Shown here: positions 1 to 8,017 of the stretch, piece by piece | Numbering within the stretch: the stretch's first letter is position 1 | Layout: each line of letters opens with the position of its first letter | Virus record (IMG/VR): IMGVR_UViG_3300036846_000590 | Location: 1-36,778 of that record | Strand: one strand, 5' to 3' | DNA: 36,778 nt | DNA from: a virus | Notes under the pieces: model-generated | What the model saw: the letters and a program-made list of their open reading frames with translations, nothing else | Database searches by the model: none | What the model was told of the DNA's origin: nothing | Program-made: the position numbers and the translations under genes

Positions 1-69
1 GCTGTGTTGTGGAAGGCGCTACAAGAGCTTACCGAAGAAGTTGCGTCTTTAAAGAAGGGGATGGCATGA
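1..69 (+). CDS. Tail fibre, C-terminal end only (partial)
   Basis: The first 22 codons of the window are open in frame 1 and end at the TGA at 67-69. The residues read AVLWKALQELTEEVASLKKG followed by MA. This short heptad-like helix matches the extreme C-terminus of fibres that end in an S74-type intramolecular chaperone; the two complete fibres in this window end in comparable helices (AIQQLTERLEKLE and AIQQLTDRLEQLE). It is therefore probably the tail of another trimeric fibre whose body lies off the left edge. The stop overlaps the next start as ATGA, so the two are translationally coupled. Function is inferred from about 20 residues plus context. Confidence 0.6.
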   Translation, partial: AVLWKALQELTEEVASLKKGMA

Positions 70-377
70 CAGAATATACGAATGTTCCGCAAGCCAATCT
101 ATTGATTAATGAACAACAACAGGTCCGCAGGGCGATCAGTATTATTGACGAAGGTGGTACATTAACAAGTGTTACGGTCGCCCCGCTACCGCCGACACCA
201 GGGCTTCCGCCCTCACCTAATGCAGTCAATGCCATTGGTATTCAGCTTCCCGATATCTCCCCACCTGAGACGATGGTGGCGGTTCGTGAGCGGCTGGTTG
301 AACGTGATGACGCGATCACGCAGCAACTGGCTGATCTCGGCGTCACCAGTTCACCGCCCGCGCGGTTTTCGCGATGA
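66..377 (+). CDS. Small fibre-companion protein, copy 1
   Basis: A 103-residue protein starting MTEYTNVPQA, with the ATG inside the ATGA overlap with the upstream fibre. I do not recognise a named family. It is a clear paralogue of the protein at 3145-3468: both start MT[ED]YT[ND]VPQA, have a middle [IL]IDxGG segment, a Pro/Val-rich stretch, and end in a helix reading QLA[DA]LGVT followed by prolines. Each copy directly follows a fibre with an S74-like end and overlaps its stop. That pairing suggests a fibre-specific partner such as an assembly factor or small tip subunit; this is inference. It overlaps the next gene (glycosyltransferase) by 4 bases. Confidence 0.75.
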   Translation: MTEYTNVPQANLLINEQQQVRRAISIIDEGGTLTSVTVAPLPPTPGLPPSPNAVNAIGIQLPDISPPETMVAVRERLVERDDAITQQLADLGVTSSPPARFSR

Positions 378-1489
378 CAACTATCGGTCTGTGCATGATC
401 GTCAAGAACGAGGCACCGCTGATCGAGCGGTGTCTCGATAGTGTGTTACCGTTGATCGATTACGCGGTGATCGAAGACACCGGATCGACAGACGGTACCC
501 AGGACATCATCAACCGCTGGCTCGACCGGAACCATGTCTCTGGTTTGGTAACAAATGTTCCGTGGCAGGATTTTGGTCACAACCGCTCGCTGGCGTTACA
601 ACGGTTGCATGGCATGGCGACCACGACCGATTATGCGTTGGTGATCGATGCCGATGACGTGTTAGTGACTCACAGTGGGTTTAATCCAGTAAAGTTCAAG
701 GCTGAACTGCAAGCCGGGCTGTACGATGTCGACATCCATTTGAACGGGATTCGCTACCGCCGTCCGCAGCTTTTCCAGAACCGGGGGTTTGTCTATCGTG
801 GGGTGTTGCACGAATATCTGGAGGTGCCGCCAGCGATCTCGCGCGCGGTCGCGCAGGGCTTTCATATCGCGGCCGGTGTCAGTGGCGCACGCAGCCAGAA
901 CCCGCACAAGTACCGTGACGATGCGCTGACCCTGGAGCGGGCATTGCAGACCGAAGCCCACCCCTTCCTGCGGTCGCGCTACACCTTCTACCTTGCCCAG
1001 TGCCTGAAGGACGGCGGCGATCCTGGCCGGGCCTATAAAACTTATCTCGCGCGGGCAACGATGGGGTTTTGGGACGAAGAGGTTTTTGTTAGTCTGTGGC
1101 GCGCGGCGCAGTTGGCAGAACAGTTGGGCCTCCCCAGCCATACGGTCATCGGGCTGTATTTGGAGGCTTGGGAGCGGTGCTCGCACCGGGCCGAATCGCT
1201 GCATGGGGCAGCGCGCTACTGCCGCTTGAAAGACCTGTTTCACCAGGGGTGGCTGTTCGCCAGGACGGGGCTGGGGATCGCGGAGCCTGAGAGCGCGCTG
1301 TTTGGTGAGCCGTGGGTGTACGCCTGGGGGTTGCTCGATGAATACGCGGTCAGCGCCTATTGGACTGGTCACTATCAGGAGTGTCTCGACGCTTGTGTTG
1401 AGTTACTGAATGGTAAGGTTCCTGTCGCAGAGTCACCGCGTATCGAGGAGAACGCGCGTTTCGCACGGGAGGCACTAAGTGGCGCTTGA
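374..1489 (+). CDS. Family 2 glycosyltransferase with helical-repeat C-terminus
   Basis: A 371-residue protein. The N-terminus LCMIVKNEAPLIERCLDSV, then EDTGSTDGT at about residues 34-42 and DADD near 92-95, are the nucleotide-sugar-binding and DxD-type metal-binding motifs of GT-A fold family 2 glycosyltransferases. Residues from about 190 onward are helical with TPR-like spacing (for example RYTFYLAQCLKDGGDPGRAY), an architecture known in some bacterial protein glycosyltransferases. It would transfer a sugar from an activated donor; the acceptor is unknown. It lies between two fibre cassettes and overlaps both neighbours (ATGA upstream, 11 bases downstream), so fibre or baseplate glycosylation is plausible, though modification of host glycans is an alternative. 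Confidence 0.85.
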   Translation: MTTIGLCMIVKNEAPLIERCLDSVLPLIDYAVIEDTGSTDGTQDIINRWLDRNHVSGLVTNVPWQDFGHNRSLALQRLHGMATTTDYALVIDADDVLVTHSGFNPVKFKAELQAGLYDVDIHLNGIRYRRPQLFQNRGFVYRGVLHEYLEVPPAISRAVAQGFHIAAGVSGARSQNPHKYRDDALTLERALQTEAHPFLRSRYTFYLAQCLKDGGDPGRAYKTYLARATMGFWDEEVFVSLWRAAQLAEQLGLPSHTVIGLYLEAWERCSHRAESLHGAARYCRLKDLFHQGWLFARTGLGIAEPESALFGEPWVYAWGLLDEYAVSAYWTGHYQECLDACVELLNGKVPVAESPRIEENARFAREALSGA

Positions 1490-3161
1490 CTACCCGAATA
1501 ATCCCTATAACGGGCAGGCGTTCCAGTCAGGTGGATTCCGCTGGGTGTGGGATGGCCAGAAGTGGAACTCCGGGACCGGGCAGGGGGGTCAGGTGTGGTC
1601 GGTCGCCGGGCGTACTGGTGACGTGGTACTGACCTCTGCCGATATCACCGATTGGTCAACCGCACCCTTCGTCCCGCTCGCGGGCGGCGTCATGACCGGG
1701 TTACTGACACTCAGCGGGAACGCTTCATCGGCTTTGCAGGCTGTACCGCTCCAGCAACTCAACAGTGTCGTGGGTGGGTTCCTGCCGCTAAGTGGCGGAA
1801 CTTTGACCGGCGCACTGCGGATCAGTGGCGGCACCGATGTCCAAGGGACTACCTTCGCGAATTTCACGCCGACTCGCTGGCGGTTAAGGGTCAATACGGG
1901 TGACGAAGCCAATGCCGGGGCGATTGATTATCGTGGGTATGATGCTAATGCATTGGGGATTATTGGTGCCGGGACAACGGGTACTAACCGTTTGGTACAT
2001 ATCTGGGACAACCTCAATGTCAACGGCGGCATCGCCGCTCTGAGCGGTACGGTAACTTCCAGTGGCACCCCCGCTGGTTTGGTGTTCCAGGATCGTGCGG
2101 GCGGCGGCTCAGGGTATTGGACATGGTACTCCCTCAGTAACATCGCGCGGCTTTATTGGTCTGGTGATCTTTTTACGTTTGATACGGGCGGCAATCTCCA
2201 TGCGAACGGAGAAGTCTACGGTACCCATAGCCTCGCGACAGCGGGCTATGTCTGGGTCAACGGTGGACAACTCTACAATCGAGGGGATGGCTGGTACGGC
2301 TTTAATCAGAGCTTTCGTGTACCCGATTTCTATTCAGACGGTAACATAAACACTCCCGGTTCCCTTCTTCTGAACGGAACCCAGATGTACAATAATGCTG
2401 GCTATATGTACACGCCGAACGGCCTTGGTGCCAATGGTGACATTTACTCGAATAACAGTGTCCGTGCCGGGGCTTATCTCAACTGCGGTGGATGTACTTG
2501 GTCGAATAACGGCGGCTGGATGTACTCGCCGCAAAGTGTGCAGAGTAACGGTAACCTGCAAGCGAACGGCGGTGTGGTTTATATCGCCGGGATGTACTGG
2601 CAGAACAACGGCGGGTGGATGTACTGTCCGTGGCAGGTAAGAACGGACGGCACGTTCCAGTCCGGGAGTAATATGAACTGTGGTAATGATGTCAACTGTG
2701 CCGGGGTATTTCGTTACTGGGGTGCCAGAGGTGCGCGGCTTGAATGTTGGGGTGGTAGCTGGGGCTGGCTCAATCTTGCTGTCGCCGATGTGGTTTATTT
2801 TAGCCCGGATAGTGGCGGTTCCGGGGTTTACTGTACCTACACCGGGTTTTCCGATGCGCGGCTAAAGGACAATATCCGCGACACCCAAGTCGATGCGCTG
2901 GCGGCGGTCCTGGCGATACCGGTCAGGGAATTTGAATGGAAAGATGAAGCTCACAGGTGGATGCCCTTTACGGGATCAAAGGTGTCTATTGGTATTGTCG
3001 CGCAGGAACTGCCTGAAGTGATGTCCCATACGGTGCATACGGCGACACTTGCCGGTGACTCGCTCTATATCCACGATCAGGAAGTGACACCCTATCTCAT
3101 CCGCGCGATCCAGCAACTGACCGAACGTCTGGAGAAACTGGAACATGACCGATTACACTGA
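1479..3161 (+). CDS. Tail fibre with C-terminal S74 intramolecular chaperone
   Basis: 560 residues from a GTG start overlapping the glycosyltransferase by 11 bases. The N-terminus (YPNNPYNGQAF, then WVWDGQKW) resembles structural attachment segments of phage fibres. Residues ~60-110 hold two FxPLxGGxxTGxLxxSG repeats common in fibre shafts. Residues ~255-410 are Gly/Asn-rich repeats of roughly 33 residues built around NNGGWMY, suggesting a beta-helical or triple-beta shaft. The C-terminal ~105 residues begin FSDARLKDNI and contain IGIVAQELPEV, the Ser-Lys self-cleavage core of the Peptidase_S74 chaperone, ending in a coiled-coil helix. The chaperone drives trimerisation and is usually clipped off. 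Receptor unknown. It overlaps the next gene by 17 bases. Confidence 0.9.
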   Translation: MALDYPNNPYNGQAFQSGGFRWVWDGQKWNSGTGQGGQVWSVAGRTGDVVLTSADITDWSTAPFVPLAGGVMTGLLTLSGNASSALQAVPLQQLNSVVGGFLPLSGGTLTGALRISGGTDVQGTTFANFTPTRWRLRVNTGDEANAGAIDYRGYDANALGIIGAGTTGTNRLVHIWDNLNVNGGIAALSGTVTSSGTPAGLVFQDRAGGGSGYWTWYSLSNIARLYWSGDLFTFDTGGNLHANGEVYGTHSLATAGYVWVNGGQLYNRGDGWYGFNQSFRVPDFYSDGNINTPGSLLLNGTQMYNNAGYMYTPNGLGANGDIYSNNSVRAGAYLNCGGCTWSNNGGWMYSPQSVQSNGNLQANGGVVYIAGMYWQNNGGWMYCPWQVRTDGTFQSGSNMNCGNDVNCAGVFRYWGARGARLECWGGSWGWLNLAVADVVYFSPDSGGSGVYCTYTGFSDARLKDNIRDTQVDALAAVLAIPVREFEWKDEAHRWMPFTGSKVSIGIVAQELPEVMSHTVHTATLAGDSLYIHDQEVTPYLIRAIQQLTERLEKLEHDRLH

Positions 3162-3468
3162 TGTACCTCAAGCAAGCGGGTTGCACCAGAACCGCCAGAG
3201 CGTCACCTATGCGATTGGCCTTATCGATAGCGGTGGGCTGATCTTCAGCTTCACAGTCGGGCCGCAGCCGACCGCCGGGGTGCCGGTAACAAATGTCGGC
3301 GGTTCGGTCAATATCACGGTCCCGAATGCCAGTGCCGAACTTATGACGGCGGCGCGCGACTGGCTGGTACAGGAGCAGGCCAATCTCGATAACCAACTTG
3401 CGGCGTTGGGTGTCACGAACCCGCCGCCGCAAAACACATCTACACCCCCAGCAAGAAAGGCAAGCTGA
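3145..3468 (+). CDS. Small fibre-companion protein, copy 2
   Basis: 107 residues starting MTDYTDVPQASG, the paralogue of the protein at 66-377. Shared features are the N-terminal motif, the AIGLIDSGG segment aligning with AISIIDEGG, and the C-terminal helix QLAALGVTNPPP. It starts inside the last codons of the S74-tailed fibre and its TGA shares a base with the next ATG (TGATG). The central portion (TVGPQPTAGVPVTNVGG) diverges from copy 1 and lacks its long proline run, as expected if this part contacts a different fibre. Function unknown; a fibre partner is inferred from strict adjacency in both cassettes. Confidence 0.75.
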   Translation: MTDYTDVPQASGLHQNRQSVTYAIGLIDSGGLIFSFTVGPQPTAGVPVTNVGGSVNITVPNASAELMTAARDWLVQEQANLDNQLAALGVTNPPPQNTSTPPARKAS

Positions 3469-3689
3469 TGCTAAACGAACAACAACCCGTCGCGGCCAAC
3501 ACGCCGTTTACGATCACCCTGGAAGCACAACAGTGGAACGGGGTCATCTCGGCGCTGGTGAAAGCGCCCTATGAAATGGCCGCGCCGTTGATCCAGGCGA
3601 TCACCGGCCAATTGCAACAACAGTCATCGGCGGTCAGCAATGGTGCCGGAATGGTACAGACCCCGCTCGATGTACCGCCGATGAACTGA
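3468..3689 (+). CDS. Small hypothetical protein in tail cluster
   Basis: 73 residues (MLNEQQPVAANTPF...). No family recognised. The N-terminal LNEQQ resembles LINEQQ of the companion protein at 66-377, so a shared origin of the first few residues is possible but not demonstrable. The middle contains a helix (WNGVISALVKAPYEMAAPLIQAITGQL) and a Gln-rich stretch. It is coupled at both ends: its start overlaps the previous stop as TGATG and its stop shares a base with the HNH gene start in the same way. Before the HNH gene arrived, this gene would have led directly into the baseplate gp46-like gene. Confidence 0.65.
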   Translation: MLNEQQPVAANTPFTITLEAQQWNGVISALVKAPYEMAAPLIQAITGQLQQQSSAVSNGAGMVQTPLDVPPMN

Positions 3690-4192
3690 TGCGTTACCGC
3701 AAACTAGACAGGGTGAGACTAATTATCTCACGGGACGAGGCGCGCGATCAGGGACTGACCCACTACTTCACTGGGGAACCGTGTAATCGCGGGCATGTGT
3801 CTGATCGCATGGTGTCCAATTGGCGGTGTATCCGTTGCTTGAAGATTGCTCGTAACGAATACATCGCCAATCGCCGCCGCACGAAGCCGGGGTCATACGC
3901 AGAGTCTGACCGGAAGGCTAACGAGCGGTATAGGAACTCTAAGGCGCACTGGAGAAGTTACCGGCGCGCTGGGCAAGCGACACCAGTTTGGGCAGATCGA
4001 GAAGTGATCGAAAAGGTATATCTCGATTGCCCGCCGGATATGACGGTTGATCATATAGTTGCCTTTAAGGGAAGGACGGTAGAAGGTTACCGGGTCAGCG
4101 GTCTTAACGTGCCTTGGAACCTTCAGTACATGTCGATGGTGGAGAACAACCGCAAGCGCACACGGATGCGTCCAGAGGACATGCCTCGATGA
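3689..4192 (+). CDS. HNH homing endonuclease inserted at the start of a baseplate gene
   Basis: 167 residues. After an atypical N-terminus, residues from about 14 read SRDEARDQGLTHYFTGEPCNRGHV with a following CIRC pair, the zinc-knuckle lead-in of many phage HNH proteins. The catalytic part is VDHIVAFKGR...GLNVPWNLQ...ENNRK (His, Asn, Asn of the HNH fold). It nicks or cuts DNA to promote its own spread. The first seven residues, MRYRKLD, are identical to those of the next gene (start 4189) but only five of seven codons' bases agree fully; the 5 differences in 21 bases are all synonymous. This indicates it sits on the captured start of that gene. Its stop overlaps the next start as ATGA. Confidence 0.88.
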   Translation: MRYRKLDRVRLIISRDEARDQGLTHYFTGEPCNRGHVSDRMVSNWRCIRCLKIARNEYIANRRRTKPGSYAESDRKANERYRNSKAHWRSYRRAGQATPVWADREVIEKVYLDCPPDMTVDHIVAFKGRTVEGYRVSGLNVPWNLQYMSMVENNRKRTRMRPEDMPR

Positions 4193-4680
4193 GGTACAGA
4201 AAATTAGACTCTCAGGGAGATATGCAGTTCGGCCACGGGACCGGCGACTTCTGGCACGACCAGCCGGAAGCCGTTGGTCAGTCGGTGAAGACTCGCCTGT
4301 TGCTGTTTTCGGGTGAATGGTTCCTGAATACGCGGGCGGGAACCCCGTGGGGCGGCTTTCCGCTAAACGACCTCGTCGTGAAGCAAGGCCGCATCCTTGG
4401 GGTTCACACCCAGTTATCGCGTGACGCCGCGATACGGGACCGTATCCTGACGACGCGGGGTGTCACCGGGATCACCAATTACTACAGTGTGGTCGATCCC
4501 AACACGCGGACCTTTTCGGTGGGTGCGACGGTAGACACTATCTACGGTCGTCAGTTTACGGTGACTCTGGCCACCCCCACCAGTGGACAGCCGGTGGTAC
4601 ATGTTGCGCTTAAACCGATGGCTGTATTCACGCGTTCCATCCCTCGTCCGCCGATCCTAGCCCGTTTGCCCGCGAGGTAA
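4189..4680 (+). CDS. Baseplate protein, Mu gp46 / P2 W / T4 gp25-like
   Basis: 163 residues from the ATG at 4189; an upstream in-frame ATG at 4114 lies inside the HNH gene and is rejected. The pattern MRYRKLDSQGDMQFGHG, then AVGQSVKTRLLLFSGEWFLNTRAGTPWGG, is typical of the phage GP46-like baseplate family, which forms part of the baseplate wedge or inner ring and initiates sheath assembly. It precedes baseplate J by 3 bases, matching the W-J (gp46-gp47) order of contractile-tailed phages. Its first seven codons (AGG, AGA and TTA among them) differ in codon choice from the copy at the head of the HNH gene. A C-terminal basic tail (RPPILARLPAR) is extra relative to the core. Confidence 0.85.
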   Translation: MRYRKLDSQGDMQFGHGTGDFWHDQPEAVGQSVKTRLLLFSGEWFLNTRAGTPWGGFPLNDLVVKQGRILGVHTQLSRDAAIRDRILTTRGVTGITNYYSVVDPNTRTFSVGATVDTIYGRQFTVTLATPTSGQPVVHVALKPMAVFTRSIPRPPILARLPAR

Positions 4681-4683
4681 CCG

Positions 4684-5859
4684 ATGCCGTTCCCGATCAC
4701 GACAATCGATGCCAATGGTGTCACTGTTCCGCTGTTTACCGATGTCCTGGCCTATTTGCAGCAACAGTACCAGACCGTGTACGGGTTCGATGTCAACCTG
4801 TCCGAAGATACACAAGACGGGCAGTGGGTCGGTATCATTGCGTCCGCGCTTAATGACACTAACATGACGATTGCCGCGACCTACTTGGCCTACAGTCCGT
4901 CCTTTGCGGTTGGGGCCGGGTTGTCGAGTGTCGTCAAGATCAACGGTATCCGGCGGCAACTCGCCTCATTTAGCACTGCCATTGTTACTTGTGTCGGTAC
5001 CGCCGGTACGGAAGTCGGTGGTAGTCTTATCGGTGACAACCTGAATTTGGGTACACAGTGGCAATTGCCTCCGCAAGTCACTATCCCCCCGGAAGGTGAT
5101 ATCGCGGTGACAGCGACCTGCACGACACTCGGCGCTATACCGGGTGATGTGGGTACGCTCACCATAATTTTGACACCGGTTCCCGGCTGGCAGACAGTGA
5201 ACAATATCCTGGCCGCGATTGTCGGTGCGCCGATTGAAACCGATGCGCAGTTACGCCGTCGTCAGACACAAAGCGTGGCCAACCCGTCACAGAGTATTGT
5301 TCTGGGTATCCAGGGGGGCATCGAGAACCTGCCAAACGTGCGGCGAGTGATGGTGTACGAAAACCCGACCGGCGCGCCGGATGCGAACGGTATCCCCGCG
5401 CACGCGATGGCAGCGGTGGTCGAGGGTGGTGACGCCACGGACATCGCCACCGCCATCGCACTGCGAAAGACACCGGGATCACCGACCTACGGTACCACCA
5501 GTACCATCATTTACGACAGCCGGGGTATCCCGGCACAGATCAATTATTTTGAACTGTTCCTGGTACCGATACAAGTCAATATCACCCTCAAGGCGCTGGC
5601 GGGGTTCACCCAGGCGATTGAACAGGAGATCGTCAACCAGATCATCGATTTCCTGATAACCCTGCCGATTGGTTACGATTCCTACATCACCAAATTGATC
5701 GCGGCGACACAGTTACCGGAACCCGATGGACTCACTTATGATGTGACGGTTGTACAGCAATCGCGCGATGGTAACGCGACCGCTGCAACGGATGTTCTCA
5801 TCTCGTACATCGAGGCGGCAACCTGCGACGACACAATGATCACCATTACCGTGACCTAG
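4684..5859 (+). CDS. J: Baseplate J-like protein
   Basis: 391 residues starting MPFPITTIDANGVTVP. The order of features is that of the baseplate J / Mu gp47 family: an N-terminal helix before YLQQQYQTVYGFDVNLSEDTQDGQW, a helical segment ending near GIRRQ, a beta-rich domain (residues ~95-170), the conserved IVGAPIETDAQLRRRQTQSV stretch, and a C-terminal domain starting after VRRVMVYEN. It forms the wedge that links the central hub to the tail periphery in contractile tails. It starts 3 bases after the gp46-like gene. Length is normal for the family and there is no sign of damage. Confidence 0.9.
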   Translation: MPFPITTIDANGVTVPLFTDVLAYLQQQYQTVYGFDVNLSEDTQDGQWVGIIASALNDTNMTIAATYLAYSPSFAVGAGLSSVVKINGIRRQLASFSTAIVTCVGTAGTEVGGSLIGDNLNLGTQWQLPPQVTIPPEGDIAVTATCTTLGAIPGDVGTLTIILTPVPGWQTVNNILAAIVGAPIETDAQLRRRQTQSVANPSQSIVLGIQGGIENLPNVRRVMVYENPTGAPDANGIPAHAMAAVVEGGDATDIATAIALRKTPGSPTYGTTSTIIYDSRGIPAQINYFELFLVPIQVNITLKALAGFTQAIEQEIVNQIIDFLITLPIGYDSYITKLIAATQLPEPDGLTYDVTVVQQSRDGNATAATDVLISYIEAATCDDTMITITVT

Positions 5860-5875
5860 AAGGGGAGATGCGGCT

Positions 5876-6535
5876 ATGACCGGGTTGACGACCTACACGT
5901 CGCAGGGTGTGCTAAACCACCTTGTGGGTAAGACCTCGATCTTTGCCATGCGGACGGCCTACGTTGCGCTGTTCACCGTGGCGGGTGCCGATGACGGTAC
6001 CGGGTTCACCGAAGTTGCGGGCGGGGCCTACGCACGCGTTGCCACCGCACCGGGTGATTGGGCAGTACCAACAGCGGCGGCACCGAGTGTGGTGACGAAC
6101 ACCAATCCGATTGTGTTCGCAACCTCGACCGCGAACTGGGGCACGGTTAATGCCTTTGGTATCTATGACGCGGCGTCCAGCGGTAACCTTTTGGCGTGGG
6201 ACTATTTTGGTGCTTTTGCTTGGTTACCGTGTTCGGTCAGTGCCGCTTCACCCGGTGTTATTACGACACCCAGGCACGCGTACCTGAATGGTGACACGGT
6301 GATGTACTCGACTGAGTACGGCGGTACCCCGCCGACTTTTGGTCAGGGTACCTTTACCGGCCCGCTCATTGTTGCCAACAGCCTAACCGACACTTTCACC
6401 GTGACCAATGGCGGTACTGTCGTCAACACGGTGACGAGCGGTGACGGCATGGTTCGCAAGGTGGCCACCCAAGGGATCATCGCGAATGTGCAGGCGACGT
6501 TCCCCGCTAACGCGTTGTCGATCACGCTTGCGTAG
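5876..6535 (+). CDS. Tail-fibre-like protein with nested domain
   Basis: 219 residues, preceded by AAGGGGAG nine bases before the ATG. Residues ~20-110 (TAYVALFT, then EVAGGAYARVA, then WGTVNAFGIYDAASSGNLLAW) match a widespread small phage fibre-like protein, usually about 130 residues. A second module from about 128 to 195 (YLNGDTVMYST ... GTFTGPLIVANSLTDTFTV ... GGTVVNTVTSGDG) resembles the 'LxxGDxVxF...YyVvnxtxdtFqls' domain seen separately in virion proteins. It interrupts the final strands of the first fold, which resume as ANVQATFPANALSITL. It is probably a structural component near the baseplate. Its stop directly abuts the next ATG. Confidence 0.7.
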   Translation: MTGLTTYTSQGVLNHLVGKTSIFAMRTAYVALFTVAGADDGTGFTEVAGGAYARVATAPGDWAVPTAAAPSVVTNTNPIVFATSTANWGTVNAFGIYDAASSGNLLAWDYFGAFAWLPCSVSAASPGVITTPRHAYLNGDTVMYSTEYGGTPPTFGQGTFTGPLIVANSLTDTFTVTNGGTVVNTVTSGDGMVRKVATQGIIANVQATFPANALSITLA

Positions 6536-7996
6536 ATGGCTCAGACTGCCGCGCCACGCGATGCCGTAAGCCTCGCGGGTACGATCACCGCAACGAGTGC
6601 GGCGAGCATCCGAACCGTTGTTCGGATGACACTCGCTGGGCGTATCACGGCGCATGCGCACTTGGTCGGGCGTACTGCCCCGACCTACCTCGTTGGGCGG
6701 ATCACGGCGCAGGGTAAGGCGCAGGTTCAACGACCCGTCCTCAATGTGGCGGGCACCACTCTACAGTTACTGTACGGCAACGCTGTCAGTTCCGTTCAGG
6801 CCCGGTTTCAGTCTCCCGCCTTTACTTCCAGTCTATCGGGCCGCATCACCGTACAGGCGACGGCGCGGTCAGCGCCGCCGCTGATAACGACGGCACCGCT
6901 GGTTACGCTGACCGGTCGAATCACCGCAACCCTGCGAGCGTCCCTCAACCGCGCCAAGCTGACACCCGAACCGCTTAATCTGTCGGGCAGTATCTACGCC
7001 AACAGCGTGGCGCAGTTAGGTACCGGTCCCTACTATGTCACTAATCTGGCGGGTTGGACACAAAGTGGTACAACACTCGTTGGTACAGCGGGACCGTGGC
7101 AACCGTACCTGATTGGCAGCATCACCGCCTCGGCACAGATGTTCCTAGGTATCGCCGAGATACAGCCGCCGCTGCCGCCCTACCCGCCGCCGTTCCTGAC
7201 ATTCACCACGCTCGATTACCTGGACCGCATCACCTCTGAGCACAACCAGAAGCCAAAATACGTCGCGACCGTCGCGTTGACGGCTGACGCCGTGGTGCAG
7301 GATCAGCAACTGGTGGCTGGCATCGCCGGGTTGTTCGATCTGGATTATTGCATTGGTGAACAAGAGGATTTCACGGGACAATGGATCGGTAAGTCACGCT
7401 GGATCGAACTACCAGCGACATTCTTTTCCTGGGATACCGAAGGTGCCGGTTGGAACCAAGCCAACTGGAAGGGACCGGCTGACGCGAGTAGCAACATCGA
7501 GCGGCTCGATGACTATCACTACCGCCTGTTGCTGTACGCCAACATCATTGCTAACCATTGGAACGGTTCGATCCCACAAGCCTACGACGCGTGGGATACC
7601 CTCTTTCACTACATCGGATTACAGGTTATCATTCAAGATTATGGTAACATGACCATGCTGTACGGTCTATTATCGACACAACGGTTAGACGCGGTACTTG
7701 TGTCACTGTTCCTCACGGGACAGATGGATTTGCGTCCCGAAGGTGTCGAGCTTATCGCTTACGCGCTTCAGCCGGAACCGGGTGTTCCGTTTTTCGCGTG
7801 GGATGCGACGAGTGACTCGGTGAAAGGCTGGGATCAGGGCGATTGGGCTATCATGCTCCCGCCAGGGTCAGCGTACACCCCCGGTGTCAGTGTAACCGTT
7901 TGGGATGCCCCGGCACCGACACAAGGTCAAGGACCGGCGACAACCGATGACGCGCAAACCGTGTGGGATGACGGTAACACCGTCTGGGATAAATAG
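6536..7996 (+). CDS. DUF2612-type tail protein (tail protein I position) with N-terminal repeats
   Basis: 486 residues. The C-terminal half holds DUF2612 hallmarks: DDYHYRLLLYANIIANHWNG, DTLFHYIGLQVIIQDYGNMTM, then FFAWD and GWDQGDWA near the end. This family sits after baseplate J and probably fills the role of tail protein I / Mu gp48. The N-terminal ~210 residues contain seven degenerate repeats around [LV]xG[RTS]ITAxA (LAGTITATSA, LAGRITAHAH, LVGRITAQGK, LSGRITVQAT, LTGRITATLR, LSGSIYANSV, LIGSITASAQ), a beta-rich stalk not normally part of DUF2612. A Pro-rich linker (PPLPPYPPP) near 225 joins the two halves. The C-terminus has repeated WD-containing motifs (VWDAPAP, VWDDGNTVWDK). Confidence 0.8.
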   Translation: MAQTAAPRDAVSLAGTITATSAASIRTVVRMTLAGRITAHAHLVGRTAPTYLVGRITAQGKAQVQRPVLNVAGTTLQLLYGNAVSSVQARFQSPAFTSSLSGRITVQATARSAPPLITTAPLVTLTGRITATLRASLNRAKLTPEPLNLSGSIYANSVAQLGTGPYYVTNLAGWTQSGTTLVGTAGPWQPYLIGSITASAQMFLGIAEIQPPLPPYPPPFLTFTTLDYLDRITSEHNQKPKYVATVALTADAVVQDQQLVAGIAGLFDLDYCIGEQEDFTGQWIGKSRWIELPATFFSWDTEGAGWNQANWKGPADASSNIERLDDYHYRLLLYANIIANHWNGSIPQAYDAWDTLFHYIGLQVIIQDYGNMTMLYGLLSTQRLDAVLVSLFLTGQMDLRPEGVELIAYALQPEPGVPFFAWDATSDSVKGWDQGDWAIMLPPGSAYTPGVSVTVWDAPAPTQGQGPATTDDAQTVWDDGNTVWDK

Positions 7997-8017
7997 TTAG
8001 GTAGGGGAGAGACACCC

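Noticed and set aside
662-1372. 236-codon minus-strand frame inside the glycosyltransferase gene
   Set aside because: Arg/Pro-rich shadow of a clear glycosyltransferase on the plus strand.
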